A stretch of DNA of 6,862 nt from CAYPZT01 sp964415435. GTDB lineage: Bacteria; Patescibacteriota; Microgenomatia; UBA1406; GWC2-37-13. A program made the position numbers and the translations under genes. The notes under the pieces are model-generated. The model worked only from the letters and a program-made list of their open reading frames with translations, ran no database searches and was not told the origin of the DNA. Shown here one piece after another: positions 1-5,728 of this stretch; the first letter of the stretch is position 1, and each line of letters opens with the position of its first letter. The stretch spans positions 1 to 6,862 of the forward strand of contig CAYPZT010000043.1 in NCBI GenBank assembly GCA_964415435.1, given 5' to 3'.

Positions 1-1
1 A

Positions 2-709
2 GGTCATTTTGGCAGTAATCCAATGCTATGGCTATTACTTGTTGGGGTTCCATCCTCTGGAAAAACCGAAGGAGTACGTTTATTAAGAAATGCTCCAAAT
101 ACTTACTTTATAGACAGTCTTACCCAAAATGCTTTTATCTCTGGAGAAAGAGAAGAAAAAGGAAGAAAAATTTACGACTTGCTAGATTTTTTAGATAAGA
201 AGTGTTTGATAGTAAAAGATTGGACTTCTATATTCTCTCATGATGAGAAAATAACTAAAAAAATCTTAGGAGATTTGGTTGGAATTTACGATAAAGAATT
301 CTCCAAATTTAGTTCTCGTAGAGGTTTAATAGAACATAAAACAGAATTCTCTCAAATTGGCTGTATTACTCCAGCAACTCTCAATAAACACACTCATTAC
401 ATGAACATGGTTGGTCCTCGTTTTCTCTGTTATATATTGCCTGATTTATCAGAAGAAAGAAAAGAACAAAGTTTTGAATCTATTTTCTCGAATGAAGATA
501 GATCCATCTTAGAAAAAGAGGCAAGACTATATGTCTCTTCTTATTTGAAACAGCTTGCAGATAAACCTTTTAACCTTACTTCTTTATCAGGTAATGCAAA
601 AGCATATTTAAAGTTAGCTTCAGAGCTTGTTGCAAATTGTAGAGGTATAGTTCGAATGCAAACGTCTTCGTTCAAAAATGAGGAAGGAGAAGCTATTACG
701 AAGTTTTAG
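2..709 (+). CDS. P-loop ATPase of an integrated-element replication module, 5' partial, ends at a frameshift
   Basis: The frame is open from the left edge, so the true start lies outside the window; the first ATG (23) sits inside the Walker A strand and is not a credible start. Numbered from that Met, Walker A is GVPSSGKT at residues 8-15, a Walker B-like strand ends in LIVKD (Asp66), and a conserved-looking GPRF patch lies near residue 131, where AAA-type ATPases place a sensor or finger arginine. I recall similar ATPases beside primase or helicase genes in phages and integrated elements, so a role in element replication is inferred. The frame stops at TAG 707-709, but recognisable protein continues in another frame (682-1104), so this is the N-terminal part of a broken gene or of one split by a sequencing error. 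Function beyond an NTP-driven motor is unproven. Confidence 0.7.
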   Translation, partial: GHFGSNPMLWLLLVGVPSSGKTEGVRLLRNAPNTYFIDSLTQNAFISGEREEKGRKIYDLLDFLDKKCLIVKDWTSIFSHDEKITKKILGDLVGIYDKEFSKFSSRRGLIEHKTEFSQIGCITPATLNKHTHYMNMVGPRFLCYILPDLSEERKEQSFESIFSNEDRSILEKEARLYVSSYLKQLADKPFNLTSLSGNAKAYLKLASELVANCRGIVRMQTSSFKNEEGEAITKF

Positions 710-1104
710 ATATTCAAATTGAGCAGCCGTGGAGAGCTCTCCAACAATTAATAAATCTCGCAAAATTTCTTGCTTTTGTTGAAGAGAAAAGCACAGTAGG
801 AGTTGAACAGTTAGAAGTAATTAAAGACATTGCTCTCTGCTCTATGCCAGCTGATAGAGCACAAGCTCTTCAGATATTAATAAAGAAACAAGGCTTAACA
901 ACAGCAAAAGAATTATCTGATTTATTAGATAAATCGGTAAAAACCTCAAGGAGACTTTTGGATGAGCTATTTAATTTAAATGTGGTGGAAAAAGTTTCTC
1001 ATTCAGGGACTATAGCCACAGACTATTTCGTTTCTGATAAGTTTAAGGATTTTCTTGTTAAGAGTACTGCAGAGTTTTTGTCCAGCAAGGAGGTTTCACT
1101 ATGA
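682..1104 (+). CDS. Winged-helix C-terminal part of the frameshifted P-loop ATPase
   Basis: This frame is open from 682 and reads YYEVLDIQIEQPWRALQQL and onward in the -1 frame relative to the upstream ATPase fragment. An ATG at 844 is available, but it has no Shine-Dalgarno, and clearly protein-like sequence precedes it without interruption. The part after 844 contains a helix-turn-helix (TAKELSDLLDKSVKTSRRLLDEL), typical of a MarR/winged-helix fold, followed by a short wing-like segment. I read it as the DNA-binding tail of the upstream ATPase, separated by one lost base. The alternative is a separately translated HTH protein starting at 844. Its stop codon overlaps the next start as ATGA (1101-1104), so the two are translationally coupled. 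Confidence 0.65.
   Translation, partial: GRRSYYEVLDIQIEQPWRALQQLINLAKFLAFVEEKSTVGVEQLEVIKDIALCSMPADRAQALQILIKKQGLTTAKELSDLLDKSVKTSRRLLDELFNLNVVEKVSHSGTIATDYFVSDKFKDFLVKSTAEFLSSKEVSL
692..709 (+). other. Probable single-base frameshift site
   Basis: Protein-like sequence leaves frame 2 at about codon GCT (692) or ATT (695) and resumes in frame 1 at TAT TAC GAA (694-702). The -1 switch must fall between 682, after the frame-1 TGA at 679-681, and the frame-2 stop at 707. There is no homopolymer or good slippery heptamer in that interval, so a missing base in the genome or the assembly fits better than programmed frameshifting. Confidence 0.6.
1087..1093 (+). promoter_or_regulatory. Strong ribosome binding site (AAGGAGG) for the 59-aa gene
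   Basis: AAGGAGG lies seven bases upstream of ATG 1101, inside the last codons of the winged-helix frame. It supports this short gene as real and its start as correct. Confidence 0.85.
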
Positions 1105-1280
1105 AGAACCTCACAGAAACTGATTTAAAAGCATTTCAGGAGGCGCTATTTAAGGATTATGGCATTAAATTGAGGGGGAAGCAGTTATATGAAGCAGCAT
1201 ATAATTTGCTTCAATTCTTTGAAAGCTTAATTAACTTCGATAAGCAGGACAAAGAAAAAAATAAAATGGTTCGAAAGTAG
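1101..1280 (+). CDS. 59-aa conserved-type small protein upstream of serine recombinase
   Basis: The start is decided by a very strong Shine-Dalgarno, AAGGAGG at 1087-1093, seven bases before ATG 1101. The start also overlaps the preceding stop as ATGA. The product begins MKNLTETDLKAFQEALFKDY, is rich in charged and aromatic residues, has no cysteine or membrane segment, and is predicted to be two or three helices with a lysine-rich tail. I recall short proteins with a similar opening (LTExE..EFQ..Y...FG) next to large serine recombinases in CPR genomes. That resemblance is from memory and has not been searched. It is probably an accessory protein of the element, for example a directionality or DNA-binding factor, but nothing in the sequence proves this. 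Confidence 0.75.
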   Translation: MKNLTETDLKAFQEALFKDYGIKLRGKQLYEAAYNLLQFFESLINFDKQDKEKNKMVRK

Positions 1281-1330
1281 TCCTGGTAACTATATTGAAT
1301 ATGGAAAAACTATCAAACACAATTAAAATA

Positions 1331-2873
1331 ATGGAAGAAGCAATTACGATAAATAGAATTAGTTCTCAACGTCAAGACGATGGTTATTCCCTCCCTCAAC
1401 AAACAAAAGCGAATAAAGAAGCTGCTCTANNNNNNNNNNAACGTTGTTAAAGAATTTAAGATTATTGAATCCGCTAAGGCAAATGAAAAAAGAGACGATT
1501 TTTACGAAGCTGTAAGTTATCTTAAAAAGCACAGTAACATTAAATATGTATATATAGAGAAGCCAGATAGATTAACTCGAAATCTGAAAGATATTGTTTT
1601 AACTTACGAATTAATCAATAATTATGATATTAGATTTGTTTTTACTAGAGATTGTTTCACTCTAAGTAAAGAGTCTAACTCAAGTGCAAAGTTTAATTTC
1701 GATATAAAAGCTATGTTAGCAAAACATTATATTGATAATCTTTCCGACGAAGTAAAAAAAGGCCAAAGAGGTATGCTTGAAGAAGGTAAATGGCCAGGAG
1801 GCGCTTCTCCAACAGGGTATAAAAAAGTAGAAAAACTTTTAGTAATGGATGAGCCTAGGTCTACATATGTTGTGAAAGCATATGAGTTATATGCTTCTGG
1901 CTCCCATTCCTTAAGATCCCTCAAGAAAGAAATGGATAAACAAGGTTTTAGATCGCAAAAGGGAAAACCTTTAACTAAAAGTAACTATCATATAATTTTG
2001 ACAAATCCGATCTATTACGGAATGATGCGATGGAATGGCCACTTGTATCAAGGTAAACATACCCCTTTGCTTGATAAGCAGTTATTTGATAAGGTTCAGG
2101 AAATGCTAAATCGCACAAAAAATGGTGAAGTAATCCCTGTATACGCTAAACACGATCTGACTTACAGAGGATCATTTCAGTGTGGAGAATGCGGTTGTAA
2201 AATTACAGCTGACGAAAAAACGAAAACAAATAAAGGAAATGGTAAAATTCACAGATGGGTATACTACCACTGCACTCATCATAAACCCTGTTCTCAAAAA
2301 GGTTGTGTTAGAGAGGAAGAAATTGATAAACAAATAATCTCTTTATTGAAAACGATATCCCTAGGAGCGCATACAACAGAATGGTTAAAAAATAAATTAA
2401 AAGAAAGCCATCAAGTCGAAATAGTATTTAGAAATAAAGCGATAATTTCTTTGAATAATAATCTTGATCAAATTACTCAGAAACTTGATAAAGTTTATGA
2501 TGATAAATTAGATGGGACAATAGATGAATTAACTTACCATAGGAAAAGAGAGCAATTGCTTAATAACAGATCTGATCTTGAAGCAGAAATTAAGAGACAT
2601 AGAGTAGCGGATGATAGATACGTTGACTTCGGTTGTTTAGTATTAGATGTCGCTAATAGAGCTTCTGAAATTTATCAGGTTCGGAAACCAGACGAAAAGA
2701 GGTACCTATTGAGTTTTGTATTTTCGAACCTCTTTTTACAAGACAAAAAAGTCAAATTTAGGTTCAAAACTATATTCGAAGCAGTAGTAAAGTATCAAGA
2801 AAGCAAAGATTGGCTGGGAGACATGGATTCGAACCATGATAAACAGATCCAAAGTCTGTTGTCCTACCATTAG
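1331..2873 (+). CDS. Large serine recombinase (site-specific integrase), interrupted by a scaffold gap
   Basis: This is the integrase of the element. The real N-terminus precedes the N gap: from ATG 1331 it reads MEEAITINRISSQRQDDGYS, with the catalytic serine at residue 11 (codon 1361) in the RISS motif. An in-frame ATG at 1301 is an alternative; neither has a Shine-Dalgarno. After the gap the resolvase domain continues in another frame with IIESAKANEKR and the conserved arginines of PDRLTR. A recombinase domain (GQRG..EG.WPGG..P.GY) follows, then a zinc ribbon (CxxC at 2181-2192, Cys at 2271, 2289 and 2304), then a coiled coil (about 2440-2600). The frame difference (2 before, 0 after) means the gap is not truly 10 bases; family alignment suggests a handful of residues are missing. 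The last codons (2811-2873) are antisense tRNA-Gln, typical of an integrase whose attP lies at its own 3' end. Confidence 0.9.
1430..1439. other. Assembly gap (10 N)
   Basis: Ten Ns lie inside the resolvase domain of the serine recombinase. Coding frame before the gap (positions congruent to 2 mod 3) and after it (0 mod 3) differ, so the true missing length is not 10. It should be a multiple of three if the gene is intact. Confidence 0.98.
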
Positions 2874-2884
2874 ACGATCTCCCA
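2811..2884 (-). tRNA. trnQ: tRNA-Gln (anticodon UUG), CCA encoded
   Basis: On the minus strand a complete cloverleaf is visible. The acceptor is TGGGAGA/TCTCCCA, the D arm GTC/GAC with TAATGGTAG, the anticodon stem ACAGA/TCTGT with loop CTTTGGA, and the T arm CATGG/CCATG with loop TTCGAAT. The discriminator is G and CCA is encoded in the genome. The anticodon TTG, the U1-A72 pair and G73 all fit bacterial tRNA-Gln. The 3' two-thirds overlap the end of the serine recombinase on the opposite strand. A possible -10 (TAAAAT) lies 10 bases upstream on the minus strand, but no convincing -35 is seen. Confidence 0.95.
2811..2884. other. Probable attachment-site junction (att) of the integrated element
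   Basis: The serine recombinase reading frame ends inside tRNA-Gln, and base composition changes from AT-rich on the left to GC-richer on the right at this point. Integration at tRNA genes with the integrase beside the site is well established for mobile elements. Here attP must have carried a copy of the tRNA 3' part, so that the tRNA stays whole after insertion. The matching att copy at the far end is not in the window, so the exact crossover point cannot be set. Confidence 0.6.
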
Positions 2885-2902
2885 AGATAAGCATATTTTA
2901 CC

Positions 2903-2924
2903 AAAAATAGGCGTAAAAACGCCT
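2903..2924 (-). terminator. Hairpin with T-run between cupin and tRNA-Gln
   Basis: A perfect 6-bp stem AGGCGT/ACGCCT with a 4-nt loop (2909-2924) is followed on the minus strand by ATTTTT (2908-2903). It could end transcripts from the cupin gene before tRNA-Gln. The stem is short, so efficiency is uncertain. Confidence 0.5.
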
Positions 2925-2946
2925 TCATCCACTTTGAAGTTTTAGC

Positions 2947-2996
2947 AAAAATTAGGAAGCTACCACCCGGTATGCCAGCTTATAAGTGGTCTTCCT
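2947..2996 (-). terminator. Larger hairpin with T-run at the cupin stop codon
   Basis: AGGAAG/CTTCCT and ACCAC/GTGGT form an 11-bp stem with a 2-nt bulge (2954-2996) and a loop of about 19 nt. AATTTTT follows on the minus strand. The 5' arm contains the last codons of the cupin gene, so the terminator is embedded in the coding end. With the shorter hairpin downstream it forms a tandem pair. Confidence 0.5.
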
Positions 2997-3363
2997 TGTC
3001 AGCATCCGCCTCTACTTTGGTTTTGTGTATAGTGCCGTCCTTATGATGAGGAGGGGCGTATACGGTATAGAGCTTCAAGTCTTCAGTCTCTGACAGATTG
3101 ATGATATTGTGCTCTGTTGTTGCCGGTACGACGATGACATCGCCGTCTCCGATCCTGCGTTCCTCGCCATTCATGATTACCATCCCGCTTCCTTTTTCGA
3201 TTCTCAGGAACTGATCTACTATGTCATGTACTTCCATACCGATTTCTCCTTTTGGAGGAATGGACATGAGCACCACTTGGAGATGTTGTCCGGTATATAG
3301 AACCTGTCTGAAAAATATATTCGCTAAAGTTTTCTCTTCAATATTAGTCACGTATCCCGTCAT
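2980..3363 (-). CDS. Cupin-domain protein (127 aa)
   Basis: This is a single-domain cytoplasmic beta-barrel protein of the small cupin type, the usual length for the family. Cupin motif 1 is EVHDIVDQFLRIEKGSG (residues 44-60), with His46, Gln51 and Glu56 in metal-site positions; Gln replaces the second histidine of the textbook HxH. Cupin motif 2 is PATTEHNIINL, with His85. The tail YAPPHHKDGTIHKTK (102-116) is a signature I associate with one widespread subgroup of mannose-6-phosphate-isomerase-like cupins. The substrate is unknown. The start is fixed by AAGGAGGTGA just upstream (AAGGAGGT at 3371-3378, seven bases before ATG 3363). It lies 70 bases downstream of the polymerase gene on the same strand. 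It could be read from the polymerase transcript or from its own promoter, where a TATAAT is visible at 3394-3399. Confidence 0.88.
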   Translation of the reverse strand: MTGYVTNIEEKTLANIFFRQVLYTGQHLQVVLMSIPPKGEIGMEVHDIVDQFLRIEKGSGMVIMNGEERRIGDGDVIVVPATTEHNIINLSETEDLKLYTVYAPPHHKDGTIHKTKVEADADKEDHL

Positions 3364-3393
3364 TTATTTCACCTCCTTTTTTTGGAGCATATC

Positions 3394-3437
3394 ATTATAT
3401 TAATATACGCTGCAGAAAATACAGTGAGATAAATCAC
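3394..3437 (-). promoter_or_regulatory. Candidate cupin promoter with a GTGA-N6-TCAC inverted repeat
   Basis: TATAAT lies at 3399-3394 on the minus strand without a recognisable -35. GTGA-N6-TCAC (3424-3437) matches the core of CRP/FNR-family sites. It is centred about 41-44 bases upstream of the expected transcription start, where class II activator sites sit. The repeat arms are only 4 bp and overlap the polymerase stop codon, so this may be chance. Confidence 0.3.
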
Positions 3438-4717
3438 GATCCGTTGAGCATTCTTTCTATCTCCCTAACATTACCGAATGCGATCCGATCGACCACGGTA
3501 TCATTCATGTCCATCATTTTTGCCGAACTGACTGTAAACTCTCCATATTTGTCATTTAATACATCAAGAACGTCGGACACTTTTCGCATCCTTTTTTTGA
3601 GAATATCCTCTCTCATTTCAAAAAGTCCTATTTGATCGCGAATATCCTTGGAGAGATTAAAACAATGGACCGATATTTTCGTAACGATCTCATTTTTTTG
3701 TCTTTGCTTAAAAATTGTTTGAGCCGCATTATAGAGTTCCAGCGTTGTGTAAAGATCATGAGGAGTCTGTCTGCCCATATGCCAGTAGGTGCCGTCGCGG
3801 AACATCGCCGAAACATGAATGCCGCGTGCTGTAAACCCCGCTCTTCTCAGGCGCCGCCCCATCTTTTCGCAAAGCTTCATAAGGATACATCCAAGTTCTG
3901 CCTCATCCGCGGTAGCTTTTCCTATGGCGTATTGTTGGCCGTAGGTTTTTCGCACTTCAGTATCAAGCGTCCCTTCTTCCCATCCGCGAAACCACCGGTA
4001 CCAGTAATACCCCAAGATACTTTTGAACACCTGTTTGCGAAGAAGGTCGAGAGGCGCCTCAAAAAACTGCAGACCGGTAAAGATGCCCCATCTTTTGAGG
4101 CGTGCCTCATAACGGACATTGATGCCGTAAATGTCTATGAGACTCAATCGGGAAAATACACTCCGTACATTTTTATAGGTAATAACCTCAAGTCCGTCGG
4201 GTTTAGTAAGCGAAGCACCGGTTTTAGCCAGGAAACGGTTGGTAGAGATACCCACACTGCAACTGATCCATTCACCAATCTCATCTCGCATTCTTTGTTT
4301 TATCTCACGAGCTATCCCTGCCAAATCTTTGCCAAAAAGCTCTTGAGTATCGATATTACTAAAATCGAGAATCGCTTCGTCGATAGACTTCGGGATAACC
4401 CTATCGGAATACGTCTCAAAAATTCTCCGGAATTTTAGATGAATGTCACGGATGAGCGCTGTATCGGGAGTGCGGACGATGAGCGAAGGACAAATTTTTT
4501 TTGCTTCATAGACTCTCATGAGCATCTTTACTCCGGCGCGCTTTGCTTCAATTGAGTTAGAAAGGATAAATCCGCGCGACGTTTTGTAAGCGGCAACAGC
4601 AACGGGTCTTCCCCTCAGATGCGGGTGGGCCTGTTGTTCGGCAGTTGCAAAACAGGAGTTAAGGTCAATATGCATGATAGAAGGGGCAGCAGTATTGAAA
4701 CTAGAGAGCTGAAACAT
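3434..4717 (-). CDS. dinB: Y-family translesion DNA polymerase (DinB/UmuC-like)
   Basis: This 427-residue error-prone polymerase copies damaged templates. The metal-binding Asp18 lies in HIDLNSCF, with Phe23 at the steric-gate position. The catalytic pair Asp113-Glu114 lies in SIDEA, and the palm motif is SVGISTNRFLAKTGASLTKP (154-173). A helix-hairpin-helix thumb lies near 193-212 and a little-finger domain at about 250-355. QIGLF (362-366) resembles a beta-clamp binding motif. It is followed by a C-terminal helical tail ending in DRIAFGN, as in UmuC/UvrX-type proteins rather than classical short DinB. AAGGAGGT (4723-4730), five bases before ATG 4717, decides the start. The gene overlaps the upstream 82-aa gene by 17 bases, so the two are co-translated. 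All catalytic residues are present. The split between DinB and UmuC subfamily is not certain. Confidence 0.93.
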   Translation of the reverse strand: MFQLSSFNTAAPSIMHIDLNSCFATAEQQAHPHLRGRPVAVAAYKTSRGFILSNSIEAKRAGVKMLMRVYEAKKICPSLIVRTPDTALIRDIHLKFRRIFETYSDRVIPKSIDEAILDFSNIDTQELFGKDLAGIAREIKQRMRDEIGEWISCSVGISTNRFLAKTGASLTKPDGLEVITYKNVRSVFSRLSLIDIYGINVRYEARLKRWGIFTGLQFFEAPLDLLRKQVFKSILGYYWYRWFRGWEEGTLDTEVRKTYGQQYAIGKATADEAELGCILMKLCEKMGRRLRRAGFTARGIHVSAMFRDGTYWHMGRQTPHDLYTTLELYNAAQTIFKQRQKNEIVTKISVHCFNLSKDIRDQIGLFEMREDILKKRMRKVSDVLDVLNDKYGEFTVSSAKMMDMNDTVVDRIAFGNVREIERMLNGS

Positions 4718-4949
4718 CGATTACCTCCTTGAGACGCCAGTGTAAATTATCACCGTTACATTCAAGAGAGAAGTCGAGATTGCCGTCGGTGACATGATAA
4801 TGGTGGTAGACGGTTCGTCCATGTCGCACGGCATGGTAATAGCCGAGTTTGGTAATCTTATAGCGGCGACCATGCCATTCTAGGCTGTGGGGAAGAGTAG
4901 TTTTCTTTTGAGCATTATAGATTGTTATGACACTTACTTCTTCCTCCAT
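4701..4949 (-). CDS. 82-aa small partner protein of the Y-family polymerase
   Basis: The product contains EWHGRRYKITKLGYYHAVRHG (24-44) and ends in NLHWRLKEV. The pattern is short beta strands with conserved-looking Trp25, Gly27-Arg28 and paired tyrosines, suggesting a small beta domain. It has no UmuD-type Ser/Lys protease dyad and no membrane segment. Layout resembles known polymerase-plus-small-protein pairs (YolD with UvrX; DUF6504-like proteins near ImuB-type polymerases, also with a W.GR.Y patch). The match to either is an impression and was not searched. It overlaps the polymerase gene by 17 bases and is first in the operon. ATG 4949 is only 6 bases after the -10 hexamer, so it is probably leaderless; no other ATG, GTG or TTG start is in frame nearby. 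Confidence 0.82.
   Translation of the reverse strand: MEEEVSVITIYNAQKKTTLPHSLEWHGRRYKITKLGYYHAVRHGRTVYHHYHVTDGNLDFSLECNGDNLHWRLKEVIDVSAL
4723..4730 (-). promoter_or_regulatory. Ribosome binding site (AAGGAGGT) of the polymerase gene
   Basis: AAGGAGGT lies five bases upstream of the polymerase ATG and inside the last codons of the upstream gene. It selects ATG 4717 over the internal Met15. Confidence 0.85.
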
Positions 4950-4955
4950 AGGTCA

Positions 4956-4985
4956 ATTGTAGTAAACTAACGTTTACCTTGTCAA
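4956..4985 (-). promoter_or_regulatory. Near-consensus sigma70 promoter of the polymerase operon
   Basis: On the minus strand the -35 is TTGACA (4985-4980), the spacer is 18 nt, and the -10 is TACAAT (4961-4956). The expected transcription start coincides with ATG 4949, implying a leaderless message. Confidence 0.8.
4962..4977. promoter_or_regulatory. Perfect palindromic operator, LexA-like geometry
   Basis: GTAAAC-TAAC-GTTTAC is a perfect inverted repeat of two 6-bp arms with a 4-bp spacer. It fills the promoter spacer between -35 and -10 of the polymerase operon. Gram-positive LexA boxes (CGAAC-N4-GTTCG) have the same geometry and a similar AAC/GTT core, and Y-family polymerase genes are classical LexA targets. 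The repressor identity is inferred. Confidence 0.65.
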
Positions 4986-5017
4986 GAGATACGCGCAAAC
5001 AAAAGCGGGAAGCCCGA

Positions 5018-5026
5018 TGATATACT
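5018..5026 (+). promoter_or_regulatory. Extended -10 promoter (TGATATACT) for the Cys-rich peptide gene
   Basis: TGA followed by TATACT (5021-5026) ends exactly 6 bases before ATG 5033. No clear -35 is seen; the extended TG may compensate. It predicts a leaderless message. Confidence 0.5.
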
Positions 5027-5032
5027 TCATAC

Positions 5033-5215
5033 ATGGCCAACAAGATCCTTCTTTTACTGATCATTGCCGTTTCGATTATCTCAGTATTTCTCTATCAAAA
5101 GGTCAATACATTATCGACAAAAGGCGAAAAGCCAAGTAAGTTTTGCCACAGCGGTTCCGCATGTGCAGGGGGAATGCCGGAAGGCGTATGCGCTCCCGAC
5201 AGCAGATGTACCTAA
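5033..5215 (+). CDS. 60-aa membrane-anchored, cysteine-rich small protein
   Basis: I do not recognise a family. A hydrophobic segment (residues 5-21, ILLLLIIAVSIISVFLY) preceded by a lysine acts as a signal anchor or signal peptide. A short linker follows, then a compact tail with four cysteines at 38, 44, 53 and 59, in a symmetrical C-x5-C-x8-C-x5-C spacing, plus His39. This could be a small disulphide-bonded or metal-binding extracytoplasmic domain. No Shine-Dalgarno is present; the extended -10 six bases upstream suggests leaderless expression and supports the start. It is divergent from the polymerase operon, and its stop lies five bases from the convergent DUF1761 stop. The short length leaves some doubt that it is expressed. 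Confidence 0.6.
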   Translation: MANKILLLLIIAVSIISVFLYQKVNTLSTKGEKPSKFCHSGSACAGGMPEGVCAPDSRCT

Positions 5216-5220
5216 ACTCC

Positions 5221-5676
5221 TCACATCAAAAGTCCGATAACAACTCCCATCGCCAAAAGCGATACAAGCTGATAACCGGTATTGATAAGGAAGAGATTCC
5301 ACCCTTTTGAATTATTCTCTTTGCTGAAGATAACACCAGTTGCCTGAACGGGCATCACGAATCCAAGCCAGCTGAAAAAAGCTGTCATAAGTCCGGTGGC
5401 AACAGGAGGGTTGTCAAAGTAGGCAATTGACATTACCATCACGTGATACAGAACGTATGCGCTTATCACTGAGAGGATAAAGCTCAACGCATACCATTTA
5501 CCCATCTTCTGCTGTTCCTTTTTCATGTCCCCAGCACTATAGCCCATGAGCTTCATCCATGGCTTGCCAACAAGAAGGGGTGAGTACCAGAGAAATCCGA
5601 TGACCATACCGGCAACGGCGGCAGCAAGAAGAGCGACGTAGTTAACATCTATGTTCATAGCCGTATTTATTTCCAC
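5221..5676 (-). CDS. DUF1761 family membrane protein (151 aa)
   Basis: This is a small integral membrane protein with four hydrophobic segments, at roughly residues 11-30, 62-85, 92-115 and 129-150. The family hallmark GFLWYSPLLVGKPWMKLMGY follows the first segment, and the last helix is preceded by the NTGYQLVSLLAMG block typical of DUF1761. Function of the family is unknown. The start is GTG 5676, chosen because AGGAGGTGA (5683-5691) sits nine bases upstream; the first in-frame ATG (5658) has no ribosome site. It converges with the Cys-rich peptide gene and diverges from the GIY-YIG gene. Confidence 0.88.
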   Translation of the reverse strand: MEINTAMNIDVNYVALLAAAVAGMVIGFLWYSPLLVGKPWMKLMGYSAGDMKKEQQKMGKWYALSFILSVISAYVLYHVMVMSIAYFDNPPVATGLMTAFFSWLGFVMPVQATGVIFSKENNSKGWNLFLINTGYQLVSLLAMGVVIGLLM

Positions 5677-5682
5677 TTAAAA

Positions 5683-5691
5683 TCACCTCCT
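5683..5691 (-). promoter_or_regulatory. Ribosome binding site fixing a GTG start for DUF1761
   Basis: AGGAGGTGA lies upstream of GTG 5676 with nine bases between AGGAGG and the start, whereas the ATG 18 bases further in lacks any such signal. Confidence 0.8.
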
Positions 5692-5728
5692 CTCATTAAA
5701 AATATAGTATCATGTTTATCCAACTTAT

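Noticed and set aside
674..681. Programmed -1 frameshift at the A-run (AAAAA 674-678)
   Set aside because: Slipping here into the -1 frame meets TGA at 679-681 at once, so it cannot join the two parts of the ATPase.
1380..1429. ATG 1380 as start of the recombinase
   Set aside because: The residues it encodes before the gap do not fit a resolvase; the other frame carries the catalytic serine.
2726..2765. Inverted repeat GAACCT...AGGTTC near the end of the recombinase
   Set aside because: It lies in codons for a conserved C-terminal segment of the recombinase (FSNLFLQDKKVKFRFK), with a 28-nt loop; probably chance.
3109..3403. Two + strand frames of about 60 codons over the cupin gene
   Set aside because: They are shadows of the cupin gene, which has motifs and a strong ribosome site.
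3632..4438. Long open frame (268 codons) on the + strand
   Set aside because: It is antisense to the catalytic core of the Y-family polymerase, has no ribosome site, and its translation resembles no protein.
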